From Candidatus Daviesbacteria bacterium (GTDB lineage Bacteria > Patescibacteriota > Microgenomatia > Daviesbacterales > UBA10151), in contig DOWS01000015.1 in the NCBI GenBank assembly GCA_003519445.1, forward strand, positions 1 through 19,790: a DNA stretch of 19,790 nucleotides, in the 5' to 3' direction. Below the pieces are notes generated by a model. That model worked only from the letters and a program-made list of their open reading frames with translations. It did not search any database and was not told the DNA's origin. Shown here piece by piece: positions 14,907 to 19,790 of this stretch. A program made the translations under genes and the position numbers. The first letter of the stretch is position 1; each line of letters opens with the position of its first letter.

Positions 14907-16189
14907 AAACAGTATCTATTGTTGGTAATGGCCGTTTTGGTAAAACGCTTTATAAACTCATTAAAGATGACTTTATTGTTAGTGTTTTTGACAAAAAAGA
15001 CTCTGTAGAGAAAATTTATAACAGTGAAATTATCTTCTATTGTGTACCAATCAGCTCTTTCGAAAATGTCATTGCCTCTCACAAAAAGTATTTCAAAAAA
15101 AAACATATTTTAATTGATGTGCTGTCGGTAAAGATGCATCCGGCTGCAATTTTCAAAAAATATTTAACCGGCACTGATACACAAGCACTCCTGACGCATC
15201 CCATGTTTGGACCGGATTCCTCTAAAAAAGGCTTTGAGGGATTACCTATTATTATTGATAAATTTAGGTCAAATCCTGACACATATAATTTCTGGAAAGA
15301 GTATTTTAAAGATAAAGGGATTAATGTAATAGAGATGTCCGCCAAAGAACATGACAAACTGGCAGCAACTTCGCAGGGCTTAACCCATTTTATTGGCAGA
15401 CTTCTTGAAGAAATGAGATTTAAGCCAACAAGCATTGATTCTCCCGGAACAAAAAAACTGCTTGAGGTAATAAAACAAACATGCAGCGATACCTGGCAAT
15501 TGTTTACAGATCTGCAACACTTTAATCCATACACAAAACAAATGCGGATCAATTTAGGAAGCTCTTATGATAAGTTATACGATAAATTATTGCCAAGACA
15601 AATTAACCCTGACTTTATTATTTATGGAATACAGGGCGGGAAAGGAAGTTTTAATGAAGAAGCTATCAGATATTATGTGCAAAAAAACAGCATTAAAAAA
15701 TTTAGAATTAAGTATTTACATACATCACAAAAAGTATTGGACTGCCTGCACAAAGGAGAGATAGACAAGGGTCAATTTGCCATACATAACGCTGTCGGAG
15801 GAATGGTGGAAGAAAGCATACAGGCAATGACCAAATATAAGTTTGTTATTGTTGACCAGTTTGCCATAAAAATTTCTCATGCCTTAATGATCAGGAAAGA
15901 TACCAAATTAAATGAAATCGATACCATCATGACCCATCCGCAGGTTTTCGCCCAGTGCAAAGATACGCTTTTAAAAAAATACCCTAATTTAAAGCAAATT
16001 TCCGGCAAAGGAGAGTTGATTGATCAGGCCATTGTGACAAAGTATTTATCAGCAGGAAAATTGCCAAAAAATATGGCCACAATGGGAAGCAAAATTCTGG
16101 CCAGGATATACAATCTGAAAATTGTGGAAGATAATTTGCAGGACTCAAAAGAAAACTACACCGGCTTTCTTCTTGTCTCAAGAGCCTAA
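14903..16189 (+). CDS. tyrA: Fused prephenate/arogenate dehydrogenase - prephenate dehydratase, no ACT domain
   Basis: Residues 1 to about 230 are a TyrA-type dehydrogenase: the Rossmann loop VGNGRFGKTLYKL, THPMFGPDSSKKG and TSQGLTHFIG with a conserved His162. Residues about 237-428 are a prephenate dehydratase-like periplasmic-binding fold: YGIQGGKGSFNEEA, KGEIDKGQFAIHNAVGG (family IENSxEG), KISHALM, THPQVFAQC, and NYTGFLLV at the end. The catalytic triplet TRF of the family is TGF (420-422): the Thr is kept and the Arg is Gly. The protein stops right there, without the ACT domain that normally follows. The fusion would cover both the Tyr and Phe branches, as in the A. fulgidus trifunctional protein, which also has a mutase. 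Dehydratase activity is likely from context but less certain. It is the last gene of the aro operon; no terminator is visible after it. Confidence 0.9.
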   Translation: MKTVSIVGNGRFGKTLYKLIKDDFIVSVFDKKDSVEKIYNSEIIFYCVPISSFENVIASHKKYFKKKHILIDVLSVKMHPAAIFKKYLTGTDTQALLTHPMFGPDSSKKGFEGLPIIIDKFRSNPDTYNFWKEYFKDKGINVIEMSAKEHDKLAATSQGLTHFIGRLLEEMRFKPTSIDSPGTKKLLEVIKQTCSDTWQLFTDLQHFNPYTKQMRINLGSSYDKLYDKLLPRQINPDFIIYGIQGGKGSFNEEAIRYYVQKNSIKKFRIKYLHTSQKVLDCLHKGEIDKGQFAIHNAVGGMVEESIQAMTKYKFVIVDQFAIKISHALMIRKDTKLNEIDTIMTHPQVFAQCKDTLLKKYPNLKQISGKGELIDQAIVTKYLSAGKLPKNMATMGSKILARIYNLKIVEDNLQDSKENYTGFLLVSRA

Positions 16190-16196
16190 AATAATC

Positions 16197-16559
16197 TTAA
16201 TCTTTCATCTTGCGCCTTTTGAGTCTTAATTCATGAGCTATAACCGAAACCTGTTCAATGTCCTCTAATCTATTCCCATAATCAATGTTAGTATCTATAA
16301 CTCTATCAAATTTACTATCAATTCTGTCAACCTTACCCTCTAAATTATCAACTGAAATTTTTACTTCTTCCATATCTTCAGTTAGTTTAACTGTTTGATC
16401 CCACAAAGCATCTAACTTCTGATTAATTCTTTTTAGACCGGTTTTTGGGTCATTAAAGTTACCTTCCATATTTGAAAGTCTATCTTTAACCGGCTCCAAA
16501 GCAAAATCTATTTCTTCTTTAACTGCACTGCGGAGTTTATTTACATCTTCATCAGTCAT
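16197..16559 (-). CDS. Small coiled-coil protein of unknown function
   Basis: I do not recognise a named family. The 120-residue product is charged and without a signal peptide or membrane segment. Heptad-like spacing of I, L and V from about residue 25 to 105 (for example KLDALWDQTVKLTEDMEEV and VDNLEGKVDRIDSKFDRV) predicts a long coiled coil, and the end is basic (RLKRRKMKD). Proteins of this style are common near other genes in Patescibacteria, but that gives no function. It converges with the aro operon, leaving only 7 bases between the stops. A -10-like CATAAT lies 8 bases before its ATG. Confidence 0.75.
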   Translation of the reverse strand: MTDEDVNKLRSAVKEEIDFALEPVKDRLSNMEGNFNDPKTGLKRINQKLDALWDQTVKLTEDMEEVKISVDNLEGKVDRIDSKFDRVIDTNIDYGNRLEDIEQVSVIAHELRLKRRKMKD

Positions 16560-16561
16560 TG

Positions 16562-16576
16562 TTTCATATTATGAAA
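16562..16576. promoter_or_regulatory. Palindrome over the -10 region of the coiled-coil gene
   Basis: TTTCATA and TATGAAA form a perfect 7-bp inverted repeat around one base. It covers the minus-strand -10-like CATAAT (16573-16568), 8 bases before the ATG at 16559. It could be an operator, but AT-rich palindromes of this size also occur by chance. Confidence 0.4.
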
Positions 16577-16585
16577 AATTTAATT

Positions 16586-16619
16586 AGGTTGCAAGATACA
16601 TTAAATGTATCAGAAACCT
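16586..16619 (-). terminator. Hairpin after the GNAT gene
   Basis: GATACAT/ATGTATC (16595-16601 with 16605-16611) forms a 7-bp stem with loop TAA, enclosed by AGGTT/AACCT (16586-16590 with 16615-16619). On the minus strand it lies 12 bases after the GNAT stop and is followed by AATTAAATTTTT, a weak U-tract. A terminator for the GNAT gene is plausible, not certain. Confidence 0.5.
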
Positions 16620-16630
16620 GTAAAAATTTC

Positions 16631-17140
16631 TTAAATTATTATCCAGTACCTTCTTTTTTTCGGTAGGTTTTCACCAACTTCTACAATATTTTCCAAAATC
16701 CCACTACTTGCTTCAATGATTTTTTGGGAACCAATGTTGCCTTCGTCACAAGTTACCAATGCCTTTGTTATGCCTAATTTCTTCGCTTTAAGAAGAGCCA
16801 GTTTTAATATTTTTTTTCCATATCCCATTTTTCTTTTAGAGGTACGGATGTAATAACCAATATGTCCTCCTATTTTTAAAAGATGGTTATTAAGCGTGTG
16901 GCGCACAGAAACCCTGCCAACAAACTCACTGCCATCAATCAGCCAAAATTCGCTGGCAGGTACCCAGCCTTCTGGTAAATTCAACCCTTTTGCTTCCCCA
17001 CAGATATTTTTTACAAATTCTTCAAAAGATTCCCCAACTTTAGGTTTTCTTAAAACAACAATTCCAGTCTCTTCTCTCCCTTCCTCAAGTGCTTTCAAAT
17101 AACTTTGCTTATATTTAACAGAAGGCAATATTAACTGCAT
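16631..17140 (-). CDS. GNAT-family N-acetyltransferase
   Basis: The 169-residue protein matches the acetyl-CoA-dependent GNAT fold: GRVSVRHTLN (strand region before the cofactor site), GGHIGYYIRTSKRKMGYGKK with the acetyl-CoA pyrophosphate loop RKMGYG (103-108), and VTCDEGNIGSQKIIEASSG, the classic N-x-x-S/A-x-K/R-x-x-E helix near the end. The pattern resembles the predicted acetyltransferases of the COG3981 type. The substrate cannot be told from the sequence. It has its own promoter, with TATAAT 6 bases before the ATG, divergent from the isoprenoid-synthase-like gene. Confidence 0.88.
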   Translation of the reverse strand: MQLILPSVKYKQSYLKALEEGREETGIVVLRKPKVGESFEEFVKNICGEAKGLNLPEGWVPASEFWLIDGSEFVGRVSVRHTLNNHLLKIGGHIGYYIRTSKRKMGYGKKILKLALLKAKKLGITKALVTCDEGNIGSQKIIEASSGILENIVEVGENLPKKRRYWIII

Positions 17141-17146
17141 TATCCC

Positions 17147-17152
17147 ATTATA
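17147..17152 (-). promoter_or_regulatory. -10 box of the GNAT gene (leaderless)
   Basis: A perfect TATAAT on the minus strand ends 6 bases before the ATG at 17140, so transcription should start at or next to the A of the start codon. Confidence 0.6.
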
Positions 17153-17197
17153 CTGCTTCGCTCCAAACCACAGCTACCATTAGGGATTAGAAATAGA

Positions 17198-17203
17198 TAT
17201 AAT
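17198..17203 (+). promoter_or_regulatory. -10 box of the isoprenoid-synthase-like gene (leaderless)
   Basis: A perfect TATAAT lies 6 bases before the ATG at 17210, the same spacing as for the divergent GNAT gene. No clear -35 is visible. Confidence 0.6.
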
Positions 17204-17209
17204 CAACCG

Positions 17210-18040
17210 ATGAAACCTGAAGCTATGGTTGCTCAAGAAGCATTAGTATTATTGACAAGGGATTTTGCAAAGTACCACCGAAATGTAGTTGGGATGTATT
17301 TGTTATCAATTTATGACATGGAATTAGGCAGTGCATTTAGAAGCGGGTATTATTTCGTTAGGCATATTGACGATGTCTTAGATGGAGATAGACAAGTTAG
17401 TTGTGACTCTTTAGCTTATGTTCAAAATTTACGCTCTCAAGTTGAAACAGGAAATTACAGAAATGGAAGTATAGCAACTTTAGCAGAACATGCGATAAAT
17501 CTTTTGGAAAGAAAGAAAAAACCAGAGGATGATCCAAGATTAGATTTTTTAAGATCAATTGATAGTATAGTCTTTGACTACGAGAGAGCTCGAATAAGAA
17601 GAGTTTTAACTAAGGCACAACTAGAAGATTATTATTACAGGGCTTTTGATCCAGTAGTTAACCTATCTTTAATAGGTCTTACCCCTTTTTTACGATCTAG
17701 GGATATTCCCATAATGTCTTATGGCTCAGGGAGAGTTTACTCGGTAAGAGATCTTAGCATTGATTGGATAAAAGGTATTATTAATTTACCTAAAGAAGTA
17801 CTAGAAAGAGCAAGGTTGACTACATCCTCAACTCTTGAAGAAATTCAAAATTCGGCTGAGGTTCAAGATTGGTTTAGCTCAGTGCTTACTGCAACAAGGT
17901 CTGAATTATTTGATTTACAAAGACAATTGAAAGCAACCCAGAATGGGGTTACCAACTTTATCTTAGGAGGAAAAATTAAACTAATGTTAAGATTTATAGA
18001 TATGAGGGAACATTCACAAGCACAAATTAGCTTATTCTAA
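17210..18040 (+). CDS. Squalene/phytoene synthase-family protein
   Basis: The 276-residue, mostly helical protein resembles head-to-head prenyl synthases, which condense two farnesyl or geranylgeranyl diphosphates at the membrane surface. The first Asp-rich motif is seen in VRHIDDVLDGD (Asp54, Asp55, Asp58: DDxxD), and the second in SVRDLSIDWIKGIINLPKEVL (Asp181 and Asp185: DxxxD), which lines up with LRDVGEDxxxGRxYLPxE of phytoene synthases. FDPVVNLSLIGL fits the YxxxVAGxVG helix. Both metal sites are therefore kept and the enzyme may be active. No other carotenoid, hopanoid or isoprenoid gene is in view, so substrate and product are open. It is a single gene with its own promoter, probably leaderless. 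Confidence 0.72.
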   Translation: MKPEAMVAQEALVLLTRDFAKYHRNVVGMYLLSIYDMELGSAFRSGYYFVRHIDDVLDGDRQVSCDSLAYVQNLRSQVETGNYRNGSIATLAEHAINLLERKKKPEDDPRLDFLRSIDSIVFDYERARIRRVLTKAQLEDYYYRAFDPVVNLSLIGLTPFLRSRDIPIMSYGSGRVYSVRDLSIDWIKGIINLPKEVLERARLTTSSTLEEIQNSAEVQDWFSSVLTATRSELFDLQRQLKATQNGVTNFILGGKIKLMLRFIDMREHSQAQISLF

Positions 18041-18124
18041 CAGTCTAAAGTACTCCGATACAAACAAATCCGAACCATTTTTAAGTCGCAATCGCATTAG
18101 TCGACGCATTGGGTCGCGACTGTT

Positions 18125-18147
18125 GCCTGCTCGCTACGCTCGCAGGC
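18125..18147. repeat. Inverted repeat GCCTGC/GCAGGC
   Basis: Six-bp arms flank an 11-base loop that contains the recurring motif CGCTACGC. No T-run follows on either strand. Confidence 0.6.
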
Positions 18148-18235
18148 TTCTGATTCGATATCCGCTCGGCCTTCGGCCTCGCTCTGGTATTTTTTGCAAA
18201 TCACAAAGTCAATGCGCGCGATTTTTATTATTATA

Positions 18236-18252
18236 GTCCCGCAAGGCGGGAC
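18236..18252. repeat. Inverted repeat GTCCCGC/GCGGGAC
   Basis: Seven perfect G/C-rich pairs close a 3-base loop (AAG). No U-tract follows on the plus strand; on the minus strand only scattered T are seen, so it is not a good terminator. Confidence 0.65.
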
Positions 18253-18343
18253 AGTAAAGCAAGAATATTTTTAAGACAAGGGCTGTACTAAATTCCTATC
18301 AACCCACCCACCCAAAAATATGGAAGCGGCACCCCCGCTTTTG

Positions 18344-18375
18344 GGCGAGTGGTCGCCACTAGGGGGCGACTCGCC
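18344..18375. repeat. Two-part hairpin GGCGAG-TCGCC / GGCGA-CTCGCC
   Basis: GGCGAG (18344-18349) pairs with CTCGCC (18370-18375) and TCGCC (18353-18357) with GGCGA (18365-18369), with a 3-base bulge and a 7-base loop. It is one of the most stable folds in the spacer. Confidence 0.65.
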
Positions 18376-18489
18376 GGTATCATTGGTTTTCTATTTTCTC
18401 TTTACAGTCTCTACCACGACTTCGGAACTTTAAAAAATTGCCTTCGGCGTTCCTCGTCTCCCTCTTATCTGTTTTAGTATCGCCTGCCG

Positions 18490-18523
18490 TTGCGGGGGTA
18501 ATTCCTTTTCGCCCCCGCCGCAA
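18490..18523. repeat. Inverted repeat TTGCG-GGGG / CCCC-CGCAA
   Basis: Nine pairs with a 3-base bulge close a loop of 13 bases. It is followed 6 bases later by the next hairpin. Confidence 0.55.
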
Positions 18524-18529
18524 TTTACC

Positions 18530-18551
18530 AGCGAAGCTGGCAAGCTTCGCT
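18530..18551. repeat. Perfect inverted repeat AGCGAAGCT/AGCTTCGCT
   Basis: Nine perfect pairs flank the loop GGCA. There is no U-tract on either side. Confidence 0.7.
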
Positions 18552-18622
18552 TATACCCTTTTCTCGTGTCCCACCGCTTGCTCGCTCTCGAGAGCTCGCT
18601 ACGCAACTAATTCCGATGGCTC

Positions 18623-18664
18623 GGGCCGAATTCTTTTAAAATCCGAAAATAATTCTCTCGGCCC
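18623..18664. repeat. Inverted repeat GGGCCGA/TCGGCCC
   Basis: Seven perfect pairs flank 28 AT-rich bases; it lies directly before the 10-bp repeat at 18676. Confidence 0.5.
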
Positions 18665-18675
18665 TCGCGGAGGTC

Positions 18676-18733
18676 GGGCAGCACCCAATTTAATTATTAC
18701 TAATTCCGAAGATTCCTTTTAATGGTGCTGCCC
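18676..18733. repeat. Perfect 10-bp inverted repeat GGGCAGCACC/GGTGCTGCCC
   Basis: The arms (18676-18685 and 18724-18733) flank 38 AT-rich bases. The arm length and the contrast with the AT-rich loop make a folded RNA or cruciform plausible. Confidence 0.65.
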
Positions 18734-18781
18734 TCTTTGATGGGACTATGTACCTGAACAGGGCGGGGTCGGAGGAAGCCG

Positions 18782-18830
18782 CCACAAAACCAATCGGCCA
18801 ATTTCCACCATTTTGGCCGATTCCCTGTGG
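18782..18830. repeat. Two-part hairpin upstream of the winged-helix gene
   Basis: AATCGGCCAA (18792-18801) pairs perfectly with TTGGCCGATT (18813-18822), and CCACA with TGTGG extends the helix outside an internal loop. It ends 19 bases before the -10 box at 18852, so it could form a 3' end structure or affect that promoter. Confidence 0.6.
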
Positions 18831-18848
18831 TGAGTTTACCGAACCATG

Positions 18849-18857
18849 TGCTAGACT
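18849..18857 (+). promoter_or_regulatory. Extended -10 of the winged-helix gene (leaderless)
   Basis: TGCTAGACT is an extended -10 (TGn plus TAGACT) that ends 6 bases before the ATG at 18864, the same spacing as in front of the genes at 17140 and 17210. Confidence 0.55.
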
Positions 18858-18863
18858 GAAGTT

Positions 18864-19463
18864 ATGGCTGACAATTCAGACCAAACAACTCCACCGGAAC
18901 CAAAACCTGAAGAAGAAAAACCAGCAGATGAAAATCCAAAGCCGGAAGTTAAAGAAGAAACCAAGTCTGAAGAGCCCGCAGTAGAAACTCCAGCTGAAAC
19001 TCCACCGCCAGCAGAATCACAACCAGAATCCGAGCAAAAAGCTGAAACTCCGGAGGAAAAATCTCCCGAACAACCCCAATCTCCTGAACCTTCCCAAACT
19101 CCTGAAGTAAAAACAGAGGAACCAAAAACTGAAGAGTCAAAACCAGAACCACCAAAAGAACCGGAGGTAAAAGTTACCGAGCCAGAAAAACCAGAGGTTA
19201 ATATAGAGGAAGAAGTTAAAAAACAACTTGATGAAAAAGTAGCTGAACTCCTCAAAAAAGCAAATGAGAAAAGAAAACAAAGAAGAGAAGATAACTTAAA
19301 TCAAATTATTGAGTTAGCAAGGAAAAAAGAAATTAATAATCAAGATGTTAGGGATTTACTACAAGTTTCTCAATCTACTTCATCAAGCTATTTAGCTCAA
19401 CTTGTTAAAAATGGTAAACTGAAATCAGAGAAAAAAGGTAAGGCAATAGTTTATACAACTTAA
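18864..19463 (+). CDS. Disordered Pro/Glu/Lys-rich protein with C-terminal winged-helix-like domain
   Basis: I do not recognise a named family. Residues 1 to about 110 are a low-complexity, acidic P/E/K-rich stretch (for example PEPKPEEEKP), expected to be disordered. Residues about 113-142 are a charged coiled-coil or helix (EEEVKKQLDEKVAELLKKAN) ending in a basic KRKQRRE. Residues about 144-199 look like a winged helix-turn-helix: NLNQIIELARKKEINNQDVRD, then a recognition-helix-like SQSTSSSYLAQLVKNGKL and a wing ending in KGKAIVYTT. DNA binding is an inference. No signal peptide or membrane segment is present. The next gene, a TrpR-like regulator, starts 48 bases later. Confidence 0.8.
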   Translation: MADNSDQTTPPEPKPEEEKPADENPKPEVKEETKSEEPAVETPAETPPPAESQPESEQKAETPEEKSPEQPQSPEPSQTPEVKTEEPKTEESKPEPPKEPEVKVTEPEKPEVNIEEEVKKQLDEKVAELLKKANEKRKQRREDNLNQIIELARKKEINNQDVRDLLQVSQSTSSSYLAQLVKNGKLKSEKKGKAIVYTT

Positions 19464-19478
19464 ACCTAAAAGTTATAA

Positions 19479-19498
19479 CGTTGTACTATACTACAACG
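19479..19498. promoter_or_regulatory. 20-bp palindrome over the promoter of the TrpR-like gene
   Basis: CGTTGTA (19479-19485) and TACAACG (19492-19498) form perfect 7-bp arms around CTATAC. The -10 TATACT (19487-19492) of the downstream gene lies inside. The size and the position over the promoter are as expected for an autoregulatory operator of a dimeric helix-turn-helix protein. E. coli TrpR also binds an 18-20 bp palindrome over promoters, though the sequence here is different. Confidence 0.6.
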
Positions 19499-19511
19499 CT
19501 ACAAGAGTACT

Positions 19512-19790
19512 ATGACAAAGCTTAGCTTAGACAAAGATAGAAAATTATTAGTTGATACCTTAAGAAAATTTAAATCCTCAAAAGATTTAAGTAATTTTAT
19601 TGATGACCTTTTAACAGAAGAAGAAATTTTGGATTTAGCCCAAAGATTAAAAATTGCCAAGTTAATCTTAGAAGAAAAAACTTATGATGAGATAGCAGAA
19701 AAAGTTAGGACCTCTACCTCAACTGTTTCTAAAATTGGACAAGTTATTAAATATGGTATAGGTGGACTAAGGTGGACCCCATTGTCAATA
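19512..19790 (+). CDS. TrpR/YerC-like transcriptional regulator, cut by the window end
   Basis: The frame is open for 93 codons and runs off the right edge, so the C-terminus is missing. LLTEEEILDLAQRLKIAKL (about 34-52) followed by KTYDEIAEKVRTSTSTVSKI (about 56-75) and VIKYGIGGL matches the TrpR-related YerC/YecD family: a helical dimerisation region and a helix-turn-helix with the typical YxEIAxxxxxSxxTxSxI pattern. YerC-type proteins are related to the Trp repressor, but their ligands are mostly unknown; binding of Trp is not shown here. A -10 TATACT ends 19 bases before the ATG, inside a 20-bp palindrome. It is 13 kb from the trp promoter, and I see no copy of the palindrome there. Confidence 0.85.
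   Translation, partial: MTKLSLDKDRKLLVDTLRKFKSSKDLSNFIDDLLTEEEILDLAQRLKIAKLILEEKTYDEIAEKVRTSTSTVSKIGQVIKYGIGGLRWTPLSI

Larger units (their letters stand above)
18041..18863. other. Palindrome-dense spacer without a convincing gene
   Basis: This 820-base stretch is visibly richer in G and C than the genes around it and is full of short inverted repeats (the main ones are listed separately). Motifs such as GCTCGCTACGC (near 18129 and 18593), CGGCCTTCGGCC (18167-18178) and the palindrome GCTCTCGAGAGC (18584-18595) recur in it. Open frames at 18438-18722 and 18748-18984 have no ribosome-binding site and no protein-like composition, and I reject them. Between about 18253 and 18340 I see nothing but a C-rich run. 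It may be a decayed region, a set of mobile palindromic repeats, or a structured RNA. Confidence 0.6.

Noticed and set aside
18724..18800. Possible SRP (4.5S) RNA: GTACCTGAACAGGGC followed by GTCGGAGGAAGCCGCC looks like the domain IV apex.
   Set aside because: The apex would have only two closing pairs and a GGAG loop, the AGCAG side is AGCCG, and the flanks do not form the long hairpin of a 4.5S RNA. A covariance-model search would decide.
18438..18984. Open frames at 18438-18722 and 18748-18984 (plus strand).
   Set aside because: They run through the palindrome-dense block, have no ribosome-binding site or leaderless-type promoter, odd composition, and the second overlaps the well-supported gene at 18864 in another frame.
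1..19790. CRISPR arrays, transposases, integrases, tRNA or rRNA genes.
   Set aside because: No regularly spaced direct repeats, no recombinase motifs and no tRNA-like fold were seen by eye on either strand.

Overview
This 19.8-kb window is AT-rich and tightly packed. Nearly all pathway genes overlap by 1-14 bases, several small solo genes have a -10 box only 6-8 bases before their start codon, and TGA is used as a stop. Together with the YerC-type TrpR-like protein, the Pro/Glu/Lys-rich DNA-binding-like protein, the short coiled-coil protein and the palindrome-dense spacer, this suggests a Patescibacteria (CPR) genome, perhaps of the Microgenomates group. That assignment is an inference from gene style, not from a marker gene. 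The code-25 lineages (TGA = Gly) are unlikely, because TGA ends several genes here.

Layout. (1) Bases 18-6043, minus strand: a complete trp operon in the order trpE-trpG-trpD-trpC/F fusion-trpB-trpA. It is headed by a promoter (6173-6201) and a very compact T-box-like leader (about 6044-6166). (2) Bases 6238-6990, plus strand: an inositol-monophosphatase-family protein that has lost metal-binding residues. (3) Bases 7073-16189, plus strand: a nine-gene operon for the shikimate pathway and its Phe/Tyr branches: DAHP synthase-ACT, aroB, aroA, aroD/E fusion, aroK, aroC, chorismate mutase, aminotransferase, and prephenate dehydrogenase-dehydratase fusion. Its leader encodes a 23-residue peptide with seven aromatic codons out of eight (FDFFWFYF), followed by mutually exclusive antiterminator and terminator hairpins. 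(4) Bases 16197-18040: a coiled-coil hypothetical and a GNAT acetyltransferase (minus), and a squalene/phytoene-synthase-like protein (plus). (5) Bases 18041-18863: a GC-richer block full of inverted repeats with no convincing gene. (6) Bases 18864-19790: a disordered protein with a C-terminal winged-helix-like domain, then a TrpR/YerC-like regulator that runs off the window and has a 20-bp palindrome over its promoter.

How the genes work together. The two divergent operons encode every step from PEP plus erythrose-4-phosphate to chorismate, the whole branch to Trp, and the branch enzymes to Phe and Tyr. The most interesting part is control. The trp operon appears to sense uncharged tRNA-Trp with a T-box whose Stem I is reduced to a small hairpin. 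The aro operon appears to sense all three aromatic amino acids through ribosome stalling on a leader peptide. In both leaders the 3' arm of the terminator contains the Shine-Dalgarno sequence of the first enzyme gene and the U-tract runs up to its ATG, so one hairpin could switch off both transcription and translation. The Phe-type ACT domain normally found at the end of prephenate dehydratase is missing there and sits on DAHP synthase instead, which would move allosteric control to the first step of the pathway.
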